DNA of 64,000 nt from Arachnopeziza araneosa. Lineage: Eukaryota; Ascomycota; Leotiomycetes; Helotiales; Arachnopezizaceae. The position numbers and the translations under genes are program-made. Below are positions 32,839-43,841 of this stretch, piece after piece. The notes beneath the pieces are model-generated. The model was given only the letters and a program-made list of their open reading frames with translations, was not told the DNA's origin and ran no database searches. The stretch lies in contig QYAI01000029.1 of the NCBI GenBank assembly GCA_003988855.1, positions 124,001 through 188,000 of the forward strand, written 5' to 3'. Within the stretch, counting starts at the first letter, position 1. Every line of letters begins with the position of its first letter.

Positions 32839-35800
32839 TGTGGCGCTAGACTCCTCGTTTGATAAAGGGGAGTTGGTACTTAGAGCTCCATCGGAGAAGT
32901 GTCGGTGATATAGATGCAATTCCGAGATTTCGTCGGCGACAGTGGAAACCTTTAGGTTAGGCATAGCCTCAAAAACTAGCGCACACGTGATGATACGAGC
33001 TGATGGCTCCACACTTCTCCCCCTTTGCTTTTGTTGTGATCGGCTCTCTTCTGAAGTGATGAGTGATCTGAATTCCGTCAAGCTCTCCAGTTCGTTTGCG
33101 TCGAAGTTGATCCAACGAGGCTTGGAGAACAGTTACAAGCTGCTTACATGATAAGCCTGCAGACAAGCGTCAGCGTCCTGCATATAGCCACGAGTCGTGT
33201 CCCGCAAACCACCCAGGCTTGGCTTTAAATTCTTTGAGGATCGCCAAGGGAGATGGTTTCAAGCTGCATTGATTTCCGGCAGCGTTGTTCCCATTTTGCT
33301 TGGTGAGAACGGCCGTGAGCCAATACCGGTAGTCAATCGTGTTCCGCTTTTTTTCCACCAGAATACATCAATTTCGCATGTTCGAACTGCTCCAATAAGT
33401 CTTTACTTCTTTCACAGCATATCCAAACATTCCTACCCTCCCGAGGTCAGCCTTTGGATGTTTATGTCACGTGATACCCAATATCACCAGCTGGAAGCTG
33501 CCAAAGGAAATCCCTGCTGAGATAGCGAAAACTGCAAACTACCTGGTATGCGTAATAAACAGTTAGTTTACTGTGGAGAGAACTATAAGATGGGAGGCAT
33601 GTTGTTAGGAGGCAGAAACGACATATCAGAAGTCTGGCGTAAATTGGAGCCACTTGAAGGCTGGGGCGAATCGCTCGGCTCTAGAGGATAGAATCAGAAG
33701 TTTAGGAACAGTTTGCTAAGCAGTGGGGACAGTGTACTTGATGAAGGAGACGTTAGAACTAGACCAGTAAATGTAGATGTCTACCAGCCCCCAAATGGAA
33801 GAGCTTAGGCAGGCGGGTTAAAGTTGATGAGAAGTTCAGAAACCTTTGTGGTAAAGCTAGAAAAGCTTTAAACCTCTGGAAAGCAAAGATGGCGCAGCGC
33901 TGAAATTGTAGAGGGTTGTGTCTGTAGAGCTGAATGTTTGGTATACGATCAACACGAGTTGATATATAGATGTGAGTTGTGGCAGCGGAAATGCAAAGTA
34001 CCTAATATCTAGGTATCTGGATACGTAAGTTTGAATACCATATTTCCATCAAAGTTCATGCTAAGAGACCAAAACACCGAGAACTGTCATTTGCTTAACG
34101 TGTTTAAAAAATCCCATCGTATCAACCAGCCACACGATTGTCTTCCCAGGCCAGTTTTACCAATTGATTCCTAATTGCCCGTTGTAGTGATTAAATATGT
34201 TTTCCTTCATTTAAGTTGTCTCAATAGCTCGTCCATGAGATCGTCCTGCTTGTTAGATGCGTTTGAAGATCAGTGTTGAGTAATGCTAGTCAACAGACGA
34301 TGTATAGCCTCTCGATAACATTGGTCTTCACAAGGTAGAAAATGAGCTCACATTGGTTCCAGACCAGATCCTCAATTTTATTTTCCAGTGATTCTGTAAT
34401 AATACATTACTCTTACGCATTGTTTTCTTGTCGCGGTGTAAATATGCGGGATTATATTCACCTTTGTTAGGTACAATACAGAATTAAATAAGTGGATTTG
34501 CTTTCACCGACATCGCGCCAAAATAGCAACAAAAATCAGCAAGGAGGTGAATTGAAAAGTAACACTCTGGGGTTAGCTGTACTAGTTAACAAAATTCCTC
34601 AAGGAGGGGTTAGCCTGATTAGTGAATTAGTCCAATAATCATCAGCAAGGAGGGGTATAGAAAAGTAACTTTTAGAGTTAGCCGATGCTGAAACCAACCC
34701 TTAGCGACAGGGCGAATTGTAGATAGACGACTTCTTTTTTTACAATTTTTATCCTTGATTTAACTCGTTATCTAATTACAGTTGAGATATCCGAGGTTTA
34801 TTTTTTGGCTCGAGTCTTTCAGGTGCACGTGGTCTTTTTCTGTCAAAGAATCAAAAAGATTTGTAGCTTTCTATTCTCGTAAGCTGATGCTTCCATGGAC
34901 TCTCTTGTCTTGCTTCCGTGTATAACGAAATTTTCGAAATACCTTCCGATACTCTTCCTCAGCGCTCTGATCACAACAGTCCGCCGGTGGCTTCCTTCAG
35001 AATTTTAACCGAGTACACTTAGTCGAAATAAGATCCTTCCTTGCTTTATGTAAGCGAACAGACTTCGGCGATCATTATTCTTGATTTTAATCTGGTTATA
35101 TTGAGGAATGAGTCCGAAAGTTGAGTGTAGATTCTTTGGTACTTGATTTTCTGATCTTTGAAGCTCAAAATTGATCACCGCAAGTGAGACAGAAACCCAT
35201 TCATTAGATCTTTGTAATAAATTTGCCTCTTTAGAGTTATTACAAGTTTTATGATAGGATCACCGGCTTCAAGCTCTGGTTTTTGGTCTTGAAGTTGTGT
35301 AGCCACTTTGCCACTTTGCCTTGTGAACTGTGTGAAGATATCTCAGCAATGAATTATTATCTAACTCTACAAGAATCAGCACTCGGCTTACCATTGTTAC
35401 ACTCTCTTTGAAGTTCCTAAGAGAAAGCCCTATCGAGCAGACTGATCGTCTTTCCGGATTTATTCTTTGCCATTTTCCTATCAGTAGCTTATTGTTGTAA
35501 TTTTATTCTTCGCGTTCAACTTTTTCTTTCTCGCCCAGCTCTCTAATCTCTTGTTCGAAAAGTTGCTGGGTCTTTTATGTGTGAATTCGCTACCTAAGTA
35601 AATCTGCACACATTAAATGGAATTGAAATTTATTATTCTTGAAGTGATTTGTTATATTGGTCAGGAATTAGATCAATTGCTCTCAAGCAAAAGTTGGCTG
35701 AAGGTGAAGAGATGGTGGATCAACGGAGAGCTCGAAAAAGAAAGGCTGGTATTCTACTCCCAGAATATTTTTCCATCAGGATTGAGTATTGTGAGGATGG

Positions 35801-36655
35801 TGTTGATATCTAGTATGTATTGGGATATCAGACTGTCTTTCTATTTTCAAGTGCGATTGCAAGTAGAGTGGCATTGATCAAAATTGTAAATATCTGCTTT
35901 AGCTCAAATTTTCAGCAGAGATACATGTAACTTCACGCTAATGGAAGAACTAGTCCGAGTCTGGGCCTCCACATATCCCTGGAGCACTTTTACTCTCAGC
36001 ATTAGCTGGAAAGCGAGTTTTCCTATCCGATACATTAGATCGAGAACGTCGCTTTTGTCATTACCTCGGCAACAGCTATGGTTTGGTTCCTTAAGTTCAA
36101 TGAGCCTTGGGTTCACCAAAAAAGGGTGAAATGAAAAAAGATGCAAGTGTCTTCAAGCATTGTGAGGAAGAACTTGAAAGAGTGTGTATAGATAACAAAC
36201 CTACCTTGGTTGGTATTTGATCTCTCTGGCACGTCCAGCTAGGATATATAGAAGGAGAATACTTGCCAGGAACAAGCTCGTATGAGAAACACAATAGAAT
36301 AGCTAAGTATTTATTCCTGTGGAGTGAATCCATAAAAGTATGGGAGTCTTTTTGCACTTATCACGTGTGAGTGGGGTATTGTAGCTCAACTTCTGACTGG
36401 TGTAGTAACTAAGCGAGCGCCTTCCACCATGTCTCATGTCAGCTCAGCTCCCAACGACATTCACTTCTCCATGGTATATCTTCAAAAACTCAATCTTGCT
36501 GACCTGGCCCTCGATAATTCACTATTCGTGATTCGTGATTAGCTAATCTGGCATTCTCAAAGGTATGTCTTGACATATAAATGATATCAATGTGCTCACC
36601 TGGTAGCCGAAGTTGGAACCTTATTTTCTCACTAAAGCGATCCCATACCACCAAC
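32839..36655. other. AT-rich gene desert
   Basis: About 3.8 kb between divergent genes (Zn2Cys6 factor, minus; metacaspase, plus). No open frame here has recognisable motifs. A pair of degenerate direct repeats at about 34535 and 34641 is listed separately. The ends should hold the promoters of the two flanking genes; a pyrimidine-rich stretch precedes the metacaspase ATG. Confidence 0.5.
34535..34683. repeat. Degenerate direct repeat pair in AT-rich desert
   Basis: A segment starting ATCAGCAAGGAGG and continuing with a GAAAAGTAAC block occurs at about 34535-34578 and again, diverged, at about 34641-34683. A partial CAAGGAGGGGTTAGCC copy lies at about 34599. These could be remnants of an old tandem repeat or mobile element. 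Confidence 0.5.
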
Positions 36656-37979
36656 ATGCCTCGCAAGAAAGCGCTAATCATTGGTATCAATTATTTCGGT
36701 ACCAAACATCAACTGAATGGCTGCATCAATGATGCGCTTAATGTCCGCCGGTTCCTCATTGAGGACCGTGGATTTTCCGCAGCACCGCACGATATGGTCA
36801 TGATGAGCGATGCTCCAGAGCATAAAGGAACCCCATTCTATCCTACGGGTGCACATATCACAGAGGTTAGGAAAAGTTCTGCACATGATTGTATGATTTA
36901 TCGCTGATATCTATGAACTCGTAAGGCATTCAAATGGCTTGTTACAGGAAACAACCCCGGAGATACGGTGTGGCTCTCATATTCCGGACATGGCAGTCAG
37001 TTAGACTCCGTAAAAATTTACCAGCTAGTACAGCCCTAAAACTTTGTAGGTCAAGTCAAAGATCCAGACGGAGATCGTGATTCAGGGTGCGTTTCTTTCC
37101 CCATTACAGATAATGCCCATTGAACAAATCTAGATTTGATGACACGATTTGCCCTGTGGACTTTGATACTGCTGGACAGCTTGATAGTGATATGGTGAGC
37201 GGTCCTTTTAGTGTCGATTGAGCAGTTTTGAGCTAATCAAATAAATAGCTTCACAAGGCTTTAGTATCGCCAATGAATCCACGAGTTCGGCTTACAGTGC
37301 TGTTTGATTGCTGCCACAGCGGGTCTGCGATCGAACTCCCCTATGTTTACCGACCAGATTCTGCAGGCAACGTCAACCTCATGTGAGAACTTACCGACGC
37401 TGAAAGAAGAGCATTGCTGATTTCTTGGTCCTCCAGCGATGGCGTTAAACAAGGCTTGAACCTCGCGTCGTCAGCCTACAAACTTTTTCAAGGCGGTTTC
37501 AGTGCCTCGAAAGTCAACGATGCTAAGATTCTGTTCAATGGCGCAAAGTCTTTCTTCGCTACCTTGAGCCACAAACTCCCAGGAGATCTAAATGAAGATG
37601 GTCTTGGAGAAGAACATTTCGTTGAAGATTGGAAGAATGAAGGTAAAGATGTGTGGATGTTCAGTGGATGTGCTGATAACCAGACCTCTGCGGATACTTC
37701 CATTGAGGGTGCTGCTACTGGAGCTATGTCTTACGGACTCATCAAGACTCTGAGAGAAAATCCTAATGAAAGCTACATCAACGTACGTTGGCATAATTGC
37801 ATCACTGGCTGTTACTAAGCCTATCTAGATCCTCCAAAATACTCGATTAGTTCTTAGAGAAAAATACCAGCAAATTCCTCAGCTATCTGTCGGCGGATTG
37901 TATGATTTGGATCAACGTGTTGTCGTAAGCTACTATCCTGCGCACGAATCATTTTATTACTAATGTGACTTAGCTTTGA
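36656..37979 (+). CDS. Type I-like metacaspase without prodomain
   Basis: Eight exons (36656-36865, 36926-36995, 37050-37086, 37134-37194, 37249-37382, 37437-37782, 37829-37924, 37974-37979) total 960 nt, 319 aa. The protein starts directly with the p20 fold (KKALIIGINYFGTKHQLNGC). The catalytic His is H92 in SYSGHGSQ and the catalytic Cys is C148 in FDCCHSGSA. The p10-like block VWMFSGCADNQTSADTSIEG and the GLYDLDQRVVL end match fungal metacaspases. These are Ca2+-dependent Arg/Lys-specific cysteine peptidases of clan CD (C14) acting in proteostasis and cell death. Fungal MCA1/CasA proteins usually have a Gln/Pro-rich N-terminal prodomain; here it is absent, and no ATG-led extension was seen. 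The last exon encodes only Leu and the stop. The dyad is intact, so activity is expected. Confidence 0.93.
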
Positions 37980-39197
37980 GAGAAGTTTACGGCTGCTCGG
38001 GCACATAGATCTTAGCGACGACTCTTTGACGATGAAGAATACAGCGTTGTTTTGATGTCTTGTTTTCAGTCCGCTTTTCCGCTGACTCCTTTTATCATTG
38101 GTCTGATGTAGCCATTCTATCTATGATTCCAGGATCTTAACGTCATGATCCATTGAGGTCCTCTCAATAATTTCTAATTTTTTACACTTATCTAGAATTT
38201 TGTCCAAATATCCTAGCCATTTCTACATATATTCTCTTCATTTCACAGTCTCCAATAAAGTACTTGTCTAAAGCAACATTGTTAGCCATCAATACTCATT
38301 GTTCACGGATTCCGGGGTGAAGAACAGTGAGCAACCAAAAGCCAAAGTCTCTACTGACAGTGGACGACGATTTTGATTTCGATCCCACGCTGCTCGAAAA
38401 TATGTAGGGCGATAGAAGGATTAATGAACAGTGTATTGCATTTAGGAAGTGGTTGATGCGGAAAGGAGGGTAGAGAAGGAGATCGAGTGGGAGAATGTTA
38501 CATAACTAGGAACAAGTTTGGGCCCAGGTGGTGTCAAGAGGGGAAGTCTGGCCTATAGATACACTGCTACAATTGTATCAGTGACTAGTCCTTGAGTCTT
38601 TGTTCTTAAATCGATGCGTAATGGCAATGCAGCCTTTTCAGCAAGTTTCCTTAGTGATTGAAAAGACAAAATACTGTTTACTATGTTGAGTCAACAGCTG
38701 TGTTGTTTCCCTCTCAGATTCCTAAAGCGCCCTACAAGAAGGAGATCTGAGACGGATTGAGCGAGAGGGACAGTTAGATATTTCATGATTGCCAAACCCT
38801 AGCAGCCTCTGAATCCTCCTACTTAGCCGCAAAAAGTTCCTTACATAAACTCCAATAAAAGCTATATACTCTTGCTATAGAATAAGGTGTATCAGTACTT
38901 TCTAATTTCGTACTTGATTCATCCCTTGTGTGTAACATCTTTCTTTATACTTATAAAATCATCATATAATCATCAAATGATTGTTGGACGTGGCTATACT
39001 TATGAATCATGAATTCCTGGGCCATATTCACACCTTTTAATCACTTTCAATTTCGACGTAGCTATATAAGGACCTCTTCTAACTTTATTCTTTATCTTAT
39101 TTCATGAGTCTTTGTAATATCCAAAACAATTCTCTACTTAGGACTCAACACAGACCCAATATTTTCAAAAACTTACATACATCCAACCTAAACTACG
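37980..39197. other. Intergenic spacer
   Basis: About 1.2 kb, AT-rich. TATATAAGG near 39063 lies about 135 bp upstream of the next ATG and could serve as a TATA element. Nothing else is recognised. Confidence 0.45.
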
Positions 39198-40661
39198 ATG
39201 GGTCGCAATGAAACAGCACCAACCTCAGATGACGATTGCGACCCCGATGATTTTGAAAAGAGCAAGGCATCTAAAAGTGTCAAGACTTCTTTTTCTTCTT
39301 CTTCTTCAAAGAAACCGGCTTTTTTTTCTATGAAGACAAGACAAATGCCTAAGGATGCTGACAGGCAGGAGACACGGCCATCTTCAAGCACAGACGTCAA
39401 GACAACAAAAATTCCAAATAATGCTGATAGGAAAGACAAGCAAGCTCCATCATCGAAGGATATCAAGACAAGACAGATGCCTCTTTCAGATAGAACATCT
39501 CGTGACCCAGCTCCTAAGCCCCAGAAAGAGAACTTTAAGATGCCCAACAAACCCCAAATAAAAGAATTGCAACCCAAGCGAGAAAGTCACTCACATCGTG
39601 ACCGGGACCGAATAGATTCCCATCCTAAAGCCGAGAGCAGCAAACGGGGCCTGGAACATCCAACGAAAGCAGCTCCAAAGATAGACAAAACCTGGGAGAG
39701 AGACACAAGCCAGTTCGTGCCCAAATCTGACGAAAGTAAATATCAGCGGCAAGATCAGAGCAAGACTACTAAGCCGTATGAGTCAACTCGCGGAATGTCA
39801 AAGGCCGATAAGGGTAGAGATTCTTTTCTTGATTCTAACAGATTACCCGATCGGACTCGAAACATGCCACAGGCTGATAAGGATCAGAGCAGAGTTCAGC
39901 TTCAAACTAAACCGATGCCGAAAGCAGACGGGTGGAAGAGCAAAAGTGAATACCAAACTCGAAATATGCCACCAGCCGATCGACCCCAGTCATTCCGACC
40001 TCAGCCATCTCGACCTCAGCCATCCCGACCTCAAACCAAAATACCAGACAAACTCAAGACATTCTTCGCTGAGTCCAGAGCCCCTAAGAGCATAGCTAGC
40101 AAGCATCAATCATACGATGATCAAGAATTTGCCCGCCGGCAGACTGAGATCGACAACTTGCCTCCTCAAGAGAGACAAGAGCAAGATGAATGGGTGGAGC
40201 GGCAACTGTCTCAGTTTGCCGGTACTTGTCCTATGACATTCGACTGGAGTCGTACTGATGGAGGATATCTCTGTAAAGGTGGTTCNCACTTAGTGACTGA
40301 TGAACTGCTTGCCGAAGGGAAAGGAGGTATGATGCTGATGCCAAGAAAATTGGTATTACACCAACAGACACCGTTTATAAACACGCAATTTATGATAAGC
40401 AATCCTGTAGTAGGACTGGGTTACGTTGGTATCTTCGGGCCTTACTACCCAGATACAAGTCCGAGGTATGAGGGATGGGGGGTCTATACCTATTGTGGGG
40501 AGGAGCCAATACCACTCCAGGCTCAGTGGCATTTTTACGGAAACAAACTTACAGGAGGCCTTGATCTAAGTGGGCTGTCGGATCCTGTCAAGGTCGAGAT
40601 TATGAGAGAACTTGAGTTGATCAATGTGCAAAAACAGAGGGAGAGCGCATTTAACTCTTGA
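39198..40661 (+). CDS. Hypothetical protein with seven degenerate T-R-x-M-P-x-A-D repeats
   Basis: A single-exon 487-aa protein. Residues 1-300 are disordered, rich in Lys, Arg, Asp, Ser, Gln and Pro. They contain seven variants of one motif: TRQMPKDADR, TTKIPNNADR, TRQMPLSDR, TRGMSKADK, TRNMPQADK, TKPMPKADG and TRNMPPADR. The first three are spaced 22 residues apart, indicating internal duplication. An RPQPSRPQPSRPQ stretch follows. The C-terminal about 150 residues look folded: GTCPMTFDWSRTDGGYLCKG, an LLAEGKGGMML block, then VGLGYVGIFGPYYPD and GWGVYTYCGEEPIPLQAQWH. One base is N (40286), making one residue unknown. There is no signal peptide. I do not recognise the family; the repeats could be docking motifs. 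Confidence 0.75.
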   Translation: MGRNETAPTSDDDCDPDDFEKSKASKSVKTSFSSSSSKKPAFFSMKTRQMPKDADRQETRPSSSTDVKTTKIPNNADRKDKQAPSSKDIKTRQMPLSDRTSRDPAPKPQKENFKMPNKPQIKELQPKRESHSHRDRDRIDSHPKAESSKRGLEHPTKAAPKIDKTWERDTSQFVPKSDESKYQRQDQSKTTKPYESTRGMSKADKGRDSFLDSNRLPDRTRNMPQADKDQSRVQLQTKPMPKADGWKSKSEYQTRNMPPADRPQSFRPQPSRPQPSRPQTKIPDKLKTFFAESRAPKSIASKHQSYDDQEFARRQTEIDNLPPQERQEQDEWVERQLSQFAGTCPMTFDWSRTDGGYLCKGGXHLVTDELLAEGKGGMMLMPRKLVLHQQTPFINTQFMISNPVVGLGYVGIFGPYYPDTSPRYEGWGVYTYCGEEPIPLQAQWHFYGNKLTGGLDLSGLSDPVKVEIMRELELINVQKQRESAFNS

Positions 40662-41120
40662 GGAGAGCAGCAGAAACAATATGGAGGCTACTGGGAAGCT
40701 AGTCAATCAAGTTTCAGAGTACGAAGTAAAGAAACAGGAGCAATTTCTATCAGATTTCGGAGGTTGGGGTGTCGCGGTAGGAGATAGGAGTTATCTACAC
40801 AACAGTTTAGCCCAATAGACGTTGCTTTGAAAACCAGATATAGATCATTTTCTAAAATTGAACGAAATCCTTGATGTTTTCAAACGCTGCAGCCTTCGCA
40901 GTCATTTTTAGTCATTTTATGGAAATCCTTCGCCATATCTAATTTAGATTTCATTTCCAAATTTTATGAAAATTCCAAAATATCGGTCACGTGCTTTATG
41001 AGAGAGAATGACAAAAAGAAAAGGGTTGATGATTGAATATTCGCAAGTCAGCGCGTTGAAATTAGTATACAAAAAAGTTATATAAATACAAAAATGGGCG
41101 CTAAAGCAAAGGCGGTTGGT
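40662..41120. other. Short convergent intergenic region
   Basis: About 460 bp between the stop codons of the repeat-motif gene (plus) and the oxalate decarboxylase gene (minus). It should hold both 3' ends. No gene or repeat was recognised. Confidence 0.5.
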
Positions 41121-42768
41121 CTAATTGGCCCCAGTGCTAGTTGTCACACCTGATGTGCTAGCAACTATATACTGCTTCTCCTTGTTGAACTTCGAGACTG
41201 TGGTGTTGGCCAGGTTCAGCGTATCGATGACGATTTGGCTCGGTGTAAGAGCTAGCCATTGGTTAAGTGCCACGTCTGTTTGTTCAAGTTAGGAAGCTGG
41301 TTCATGTGATAGAGTTTGGGGTGATTGAGGGGGGGAGGAGAGTTATACCAGAAAAATGATCGGCTTGTAACACCTCAATGAAAATCACATCATCAGCTCC
41401 GGTGTTCTCGACGTAGTGGGTCATTGCTTTGGGTATGTACCCTGTGTCNCCTGCGTGGTAGTCGAAAGTGCGGGCGTTACCTTGGGCGGCCTTGTGGTAG
41501 ATGTTAATCAGCCTTAGTTGTTGAGAGAGTAAGAGGAGAGGAGCTTACATAAATCCCAATCCTAGCACTTCCAGCCACGAAGAAATTCCACTCATCACTT
41601 GTCGTATGCCAATGAATCTCCCTTACTGCACCAGGTTTTATTGTTACAACTGCAGCGCTGAATTTACTCGCTACAGGAAACACCGTTGGATCGATGATTT
41701 TTACGCTACCACCCGCGCTCTCATGTGTGTTCTTCGCAAGTGAAGCGTGGTAGCTGTAGGAACCAGTTTTTGGCACGAGGCCTGCGGAGCCGACGATATT
41801 CTGTTTGGAAATGTCGGCTGGGGCTTTGGTGCCTGGGAAAATGAAAAGTTCACCTGCTGGAATTTTGTCCCAGGCTGAGAGGGGGAGACCACCGAAGTTT
41901 TTAGATAATACCGATTTAGGGTTGTGGGCGAAGGCTTCAGATACAAGGAAGGTGTTGTCTTCGGAAAAACTACCATCATCGAAAACTAAGAGAAACTCGA
42001 CACCGCCTTCTAGGGCTTGGAGAGAGTGTGGAATGCCACTAGAAAGAAATCGGTTTCACAGATTTGAGTTTGAATAAGTGTTACTTACGGAGGAAAGAAC
42101 CAAACATCACCAGCTTGTAGATCATCTACAAATGTCTCGCCGTTGTCGTTCACAGCTTCAACCCTGACGCTGCCGTTAAGAACATAAGACCACTCCGCAG
42201 CTTTATGCCAATGTAGTTCACGGTACGCCCCTTCTTCTAGTCGCATGTCCACACCAGCCATCTCGGTTGCTGCTGGGATATTATCGACGTTTTGTTGGCG
42301 CGACCAGCCTGCTCTATTGAGTCCAAGTTTCATGTGAGAGAGCCCCATCGGCCATTGCGCATTATCCACGTTTCCATGATCTGCAAATAATCAGCTCTGA
42401 TTGAGAATATTTTCCGTGCGGTTTGAGTACTGACCAGTTCCTGGAGGAGAGAGTTTGTTTGGATTCAAGACATCATATTCAGTCGTTCTCGGTCCAGGAT
42501 CAGTTCCACCCTTGCTTCCACGGATAGGTTGCGGGTTTTTAATGTTGTTGAAGTCCAAGTACGCTCCAATTGTTGCATCATCGGTTTGTCCTGGGGCTAA
42601 TTGGTATTGGATGTTATCTGTGTCCACATTTTTGACAACGTTCGAGGGACTATATCCTAGCAAATCTGTTGGTACAGCAGTGGGAGATGCTGTACCTGTT
42701 GGGGCAGCGATACTAAGCTTTTGAAGAATACATAGTACAAGAAAGCCGACTATACTGTGTAATGCCAT
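41121..42768 (-). CDS. oxdC: Secreted bicupin oxalate decarboxylase
   Basis: Five exons (42768-42435, 42380-42089, 42038-41549, 41490-41349, 41275-41121) join to 1413 nt, 470 aa. A signal peptide (MALHSIVGFLVLCILQKLSI) leads to two cupin domains. Cupin 1 has ELHWHKAAEWSYVLNG with Mn ligands H168, H170, E174 and H213 (IPHS). Cupin 2 has EIHWHTTSDEWNFFVAG and a second His in MTHYVEN. Between them the flexible lid reads SEDNTF, keeping the Glu (E235) that in bacterial OxdC (SENST) donates the proton and favours decarboxylation to formate and CO2 over oxidation. The enzyme (EC 4.1.1.2) removes extracellular oxalate, important in fungi that acidify or secrete oxalate. An N at 41449 falls in the third position of a Gly codon. 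No lesion is seen. Confidence 0.93.
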
Positions 42769-43841
42769 TTCGAAAGGCGAAATGTGACGTAACTCAGAGG
42801 ATTGAGTGCAATCAGCGGAGGCAAGAAGACCTCATTATCTTATATATTTTAGAAGCTCAACTTTTCGTGCCTCGGCTAGGTCGTCATTTTACCTGGTCCC
42901 CTGAAATGCGGAGGCGTTTGTATTTCCATGCCGAAAATCCACTCCCGTTTGACTCGATACAATCTCCAAACCTTGATCTCGGAAGAATTAACCAGGAAAC
43001 CGGCAGGCAAAATTGATTTTTTTGAGAAGATTCAGGAACAACGTGGAGAAAATCATCGGTGGTAACTCGGAGAAGATCTGGAATGTCAACCCGAGAGGCT
43101 ATCTTCAGGGTTAAGATATGCCGTACAGGGTATAATGTTGCATGATGTGATGAACATATTGCGGGGTATCCAAGGGTTTAAAAGTGCCGTATCCATCCTT
43201 CCGCATTGTCTACTAGTGTATCCAAGTAACCTCTCGATGCATTTCCTGGGCTCAACACAGTGTGCTGTTTTTGAAGCGCAATATCAACTGGTGATTGCGG
43301 GGTCAGCTAAATAAGTCATGTTTTCGTGATCAGAACAAATCTCATTAAGGGTTGTGATCTACCTCAAGCTTCGAGAATGCGGCATCGCTAGGGTAATTGT
43401 GCAATTCCCATCAGTGGTAGACGAAAGTTCATGGCCAGGCACGCTAGAAGCAACGGCTTCCGGTAATTATCTAGTGACGCCGCTAAAATTACGGCTTTTG
43501 ACTATTATTGACTTGTTTAGCCAATGGCCTGGACTANGATGCGCATCACTGATTTAAAACTAACCATCGTAACACAAAAATAACCACGAACTGCCTCCAT
43601 AATTGACGTACCGTAAGTAGGCCATTTGACTCCATGCATGGGTAGTAGGCAAGTCTCAGTGACCTTGTATCCTCCCAAGTGTCTCCTATAATTAATACTC
43701 GCAAGCTCAGCGCCTATAACTAAGTAATATTTTTTAAAAGAATCCCGATATAAATCTTAGACTGTTCTAAACATTGGAGAATTAGCGAGGGAAGGTCATC
43801 CATTTGTTTTCCAAGACTCACCAAATACCCGCCCAAATACT
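42769..43841. other. Intergenic region upstream of oxalate decarboxylase
   Basis: About 1.07 kb that should contain the oxalate decarboxylase promoter and the 3' end of the next gene. An ambiguous base lies at 43537. No gene, RNA or repeat was recognised. Confidence 0.5.

Noticed and set aside
41701..41979. 92-codon minus-strand frame in another phase inside the oxalate decarboxylase gene
   Set aside because: The exon reads continuously through here in the cupin frame; the alternative phase has no family signal.
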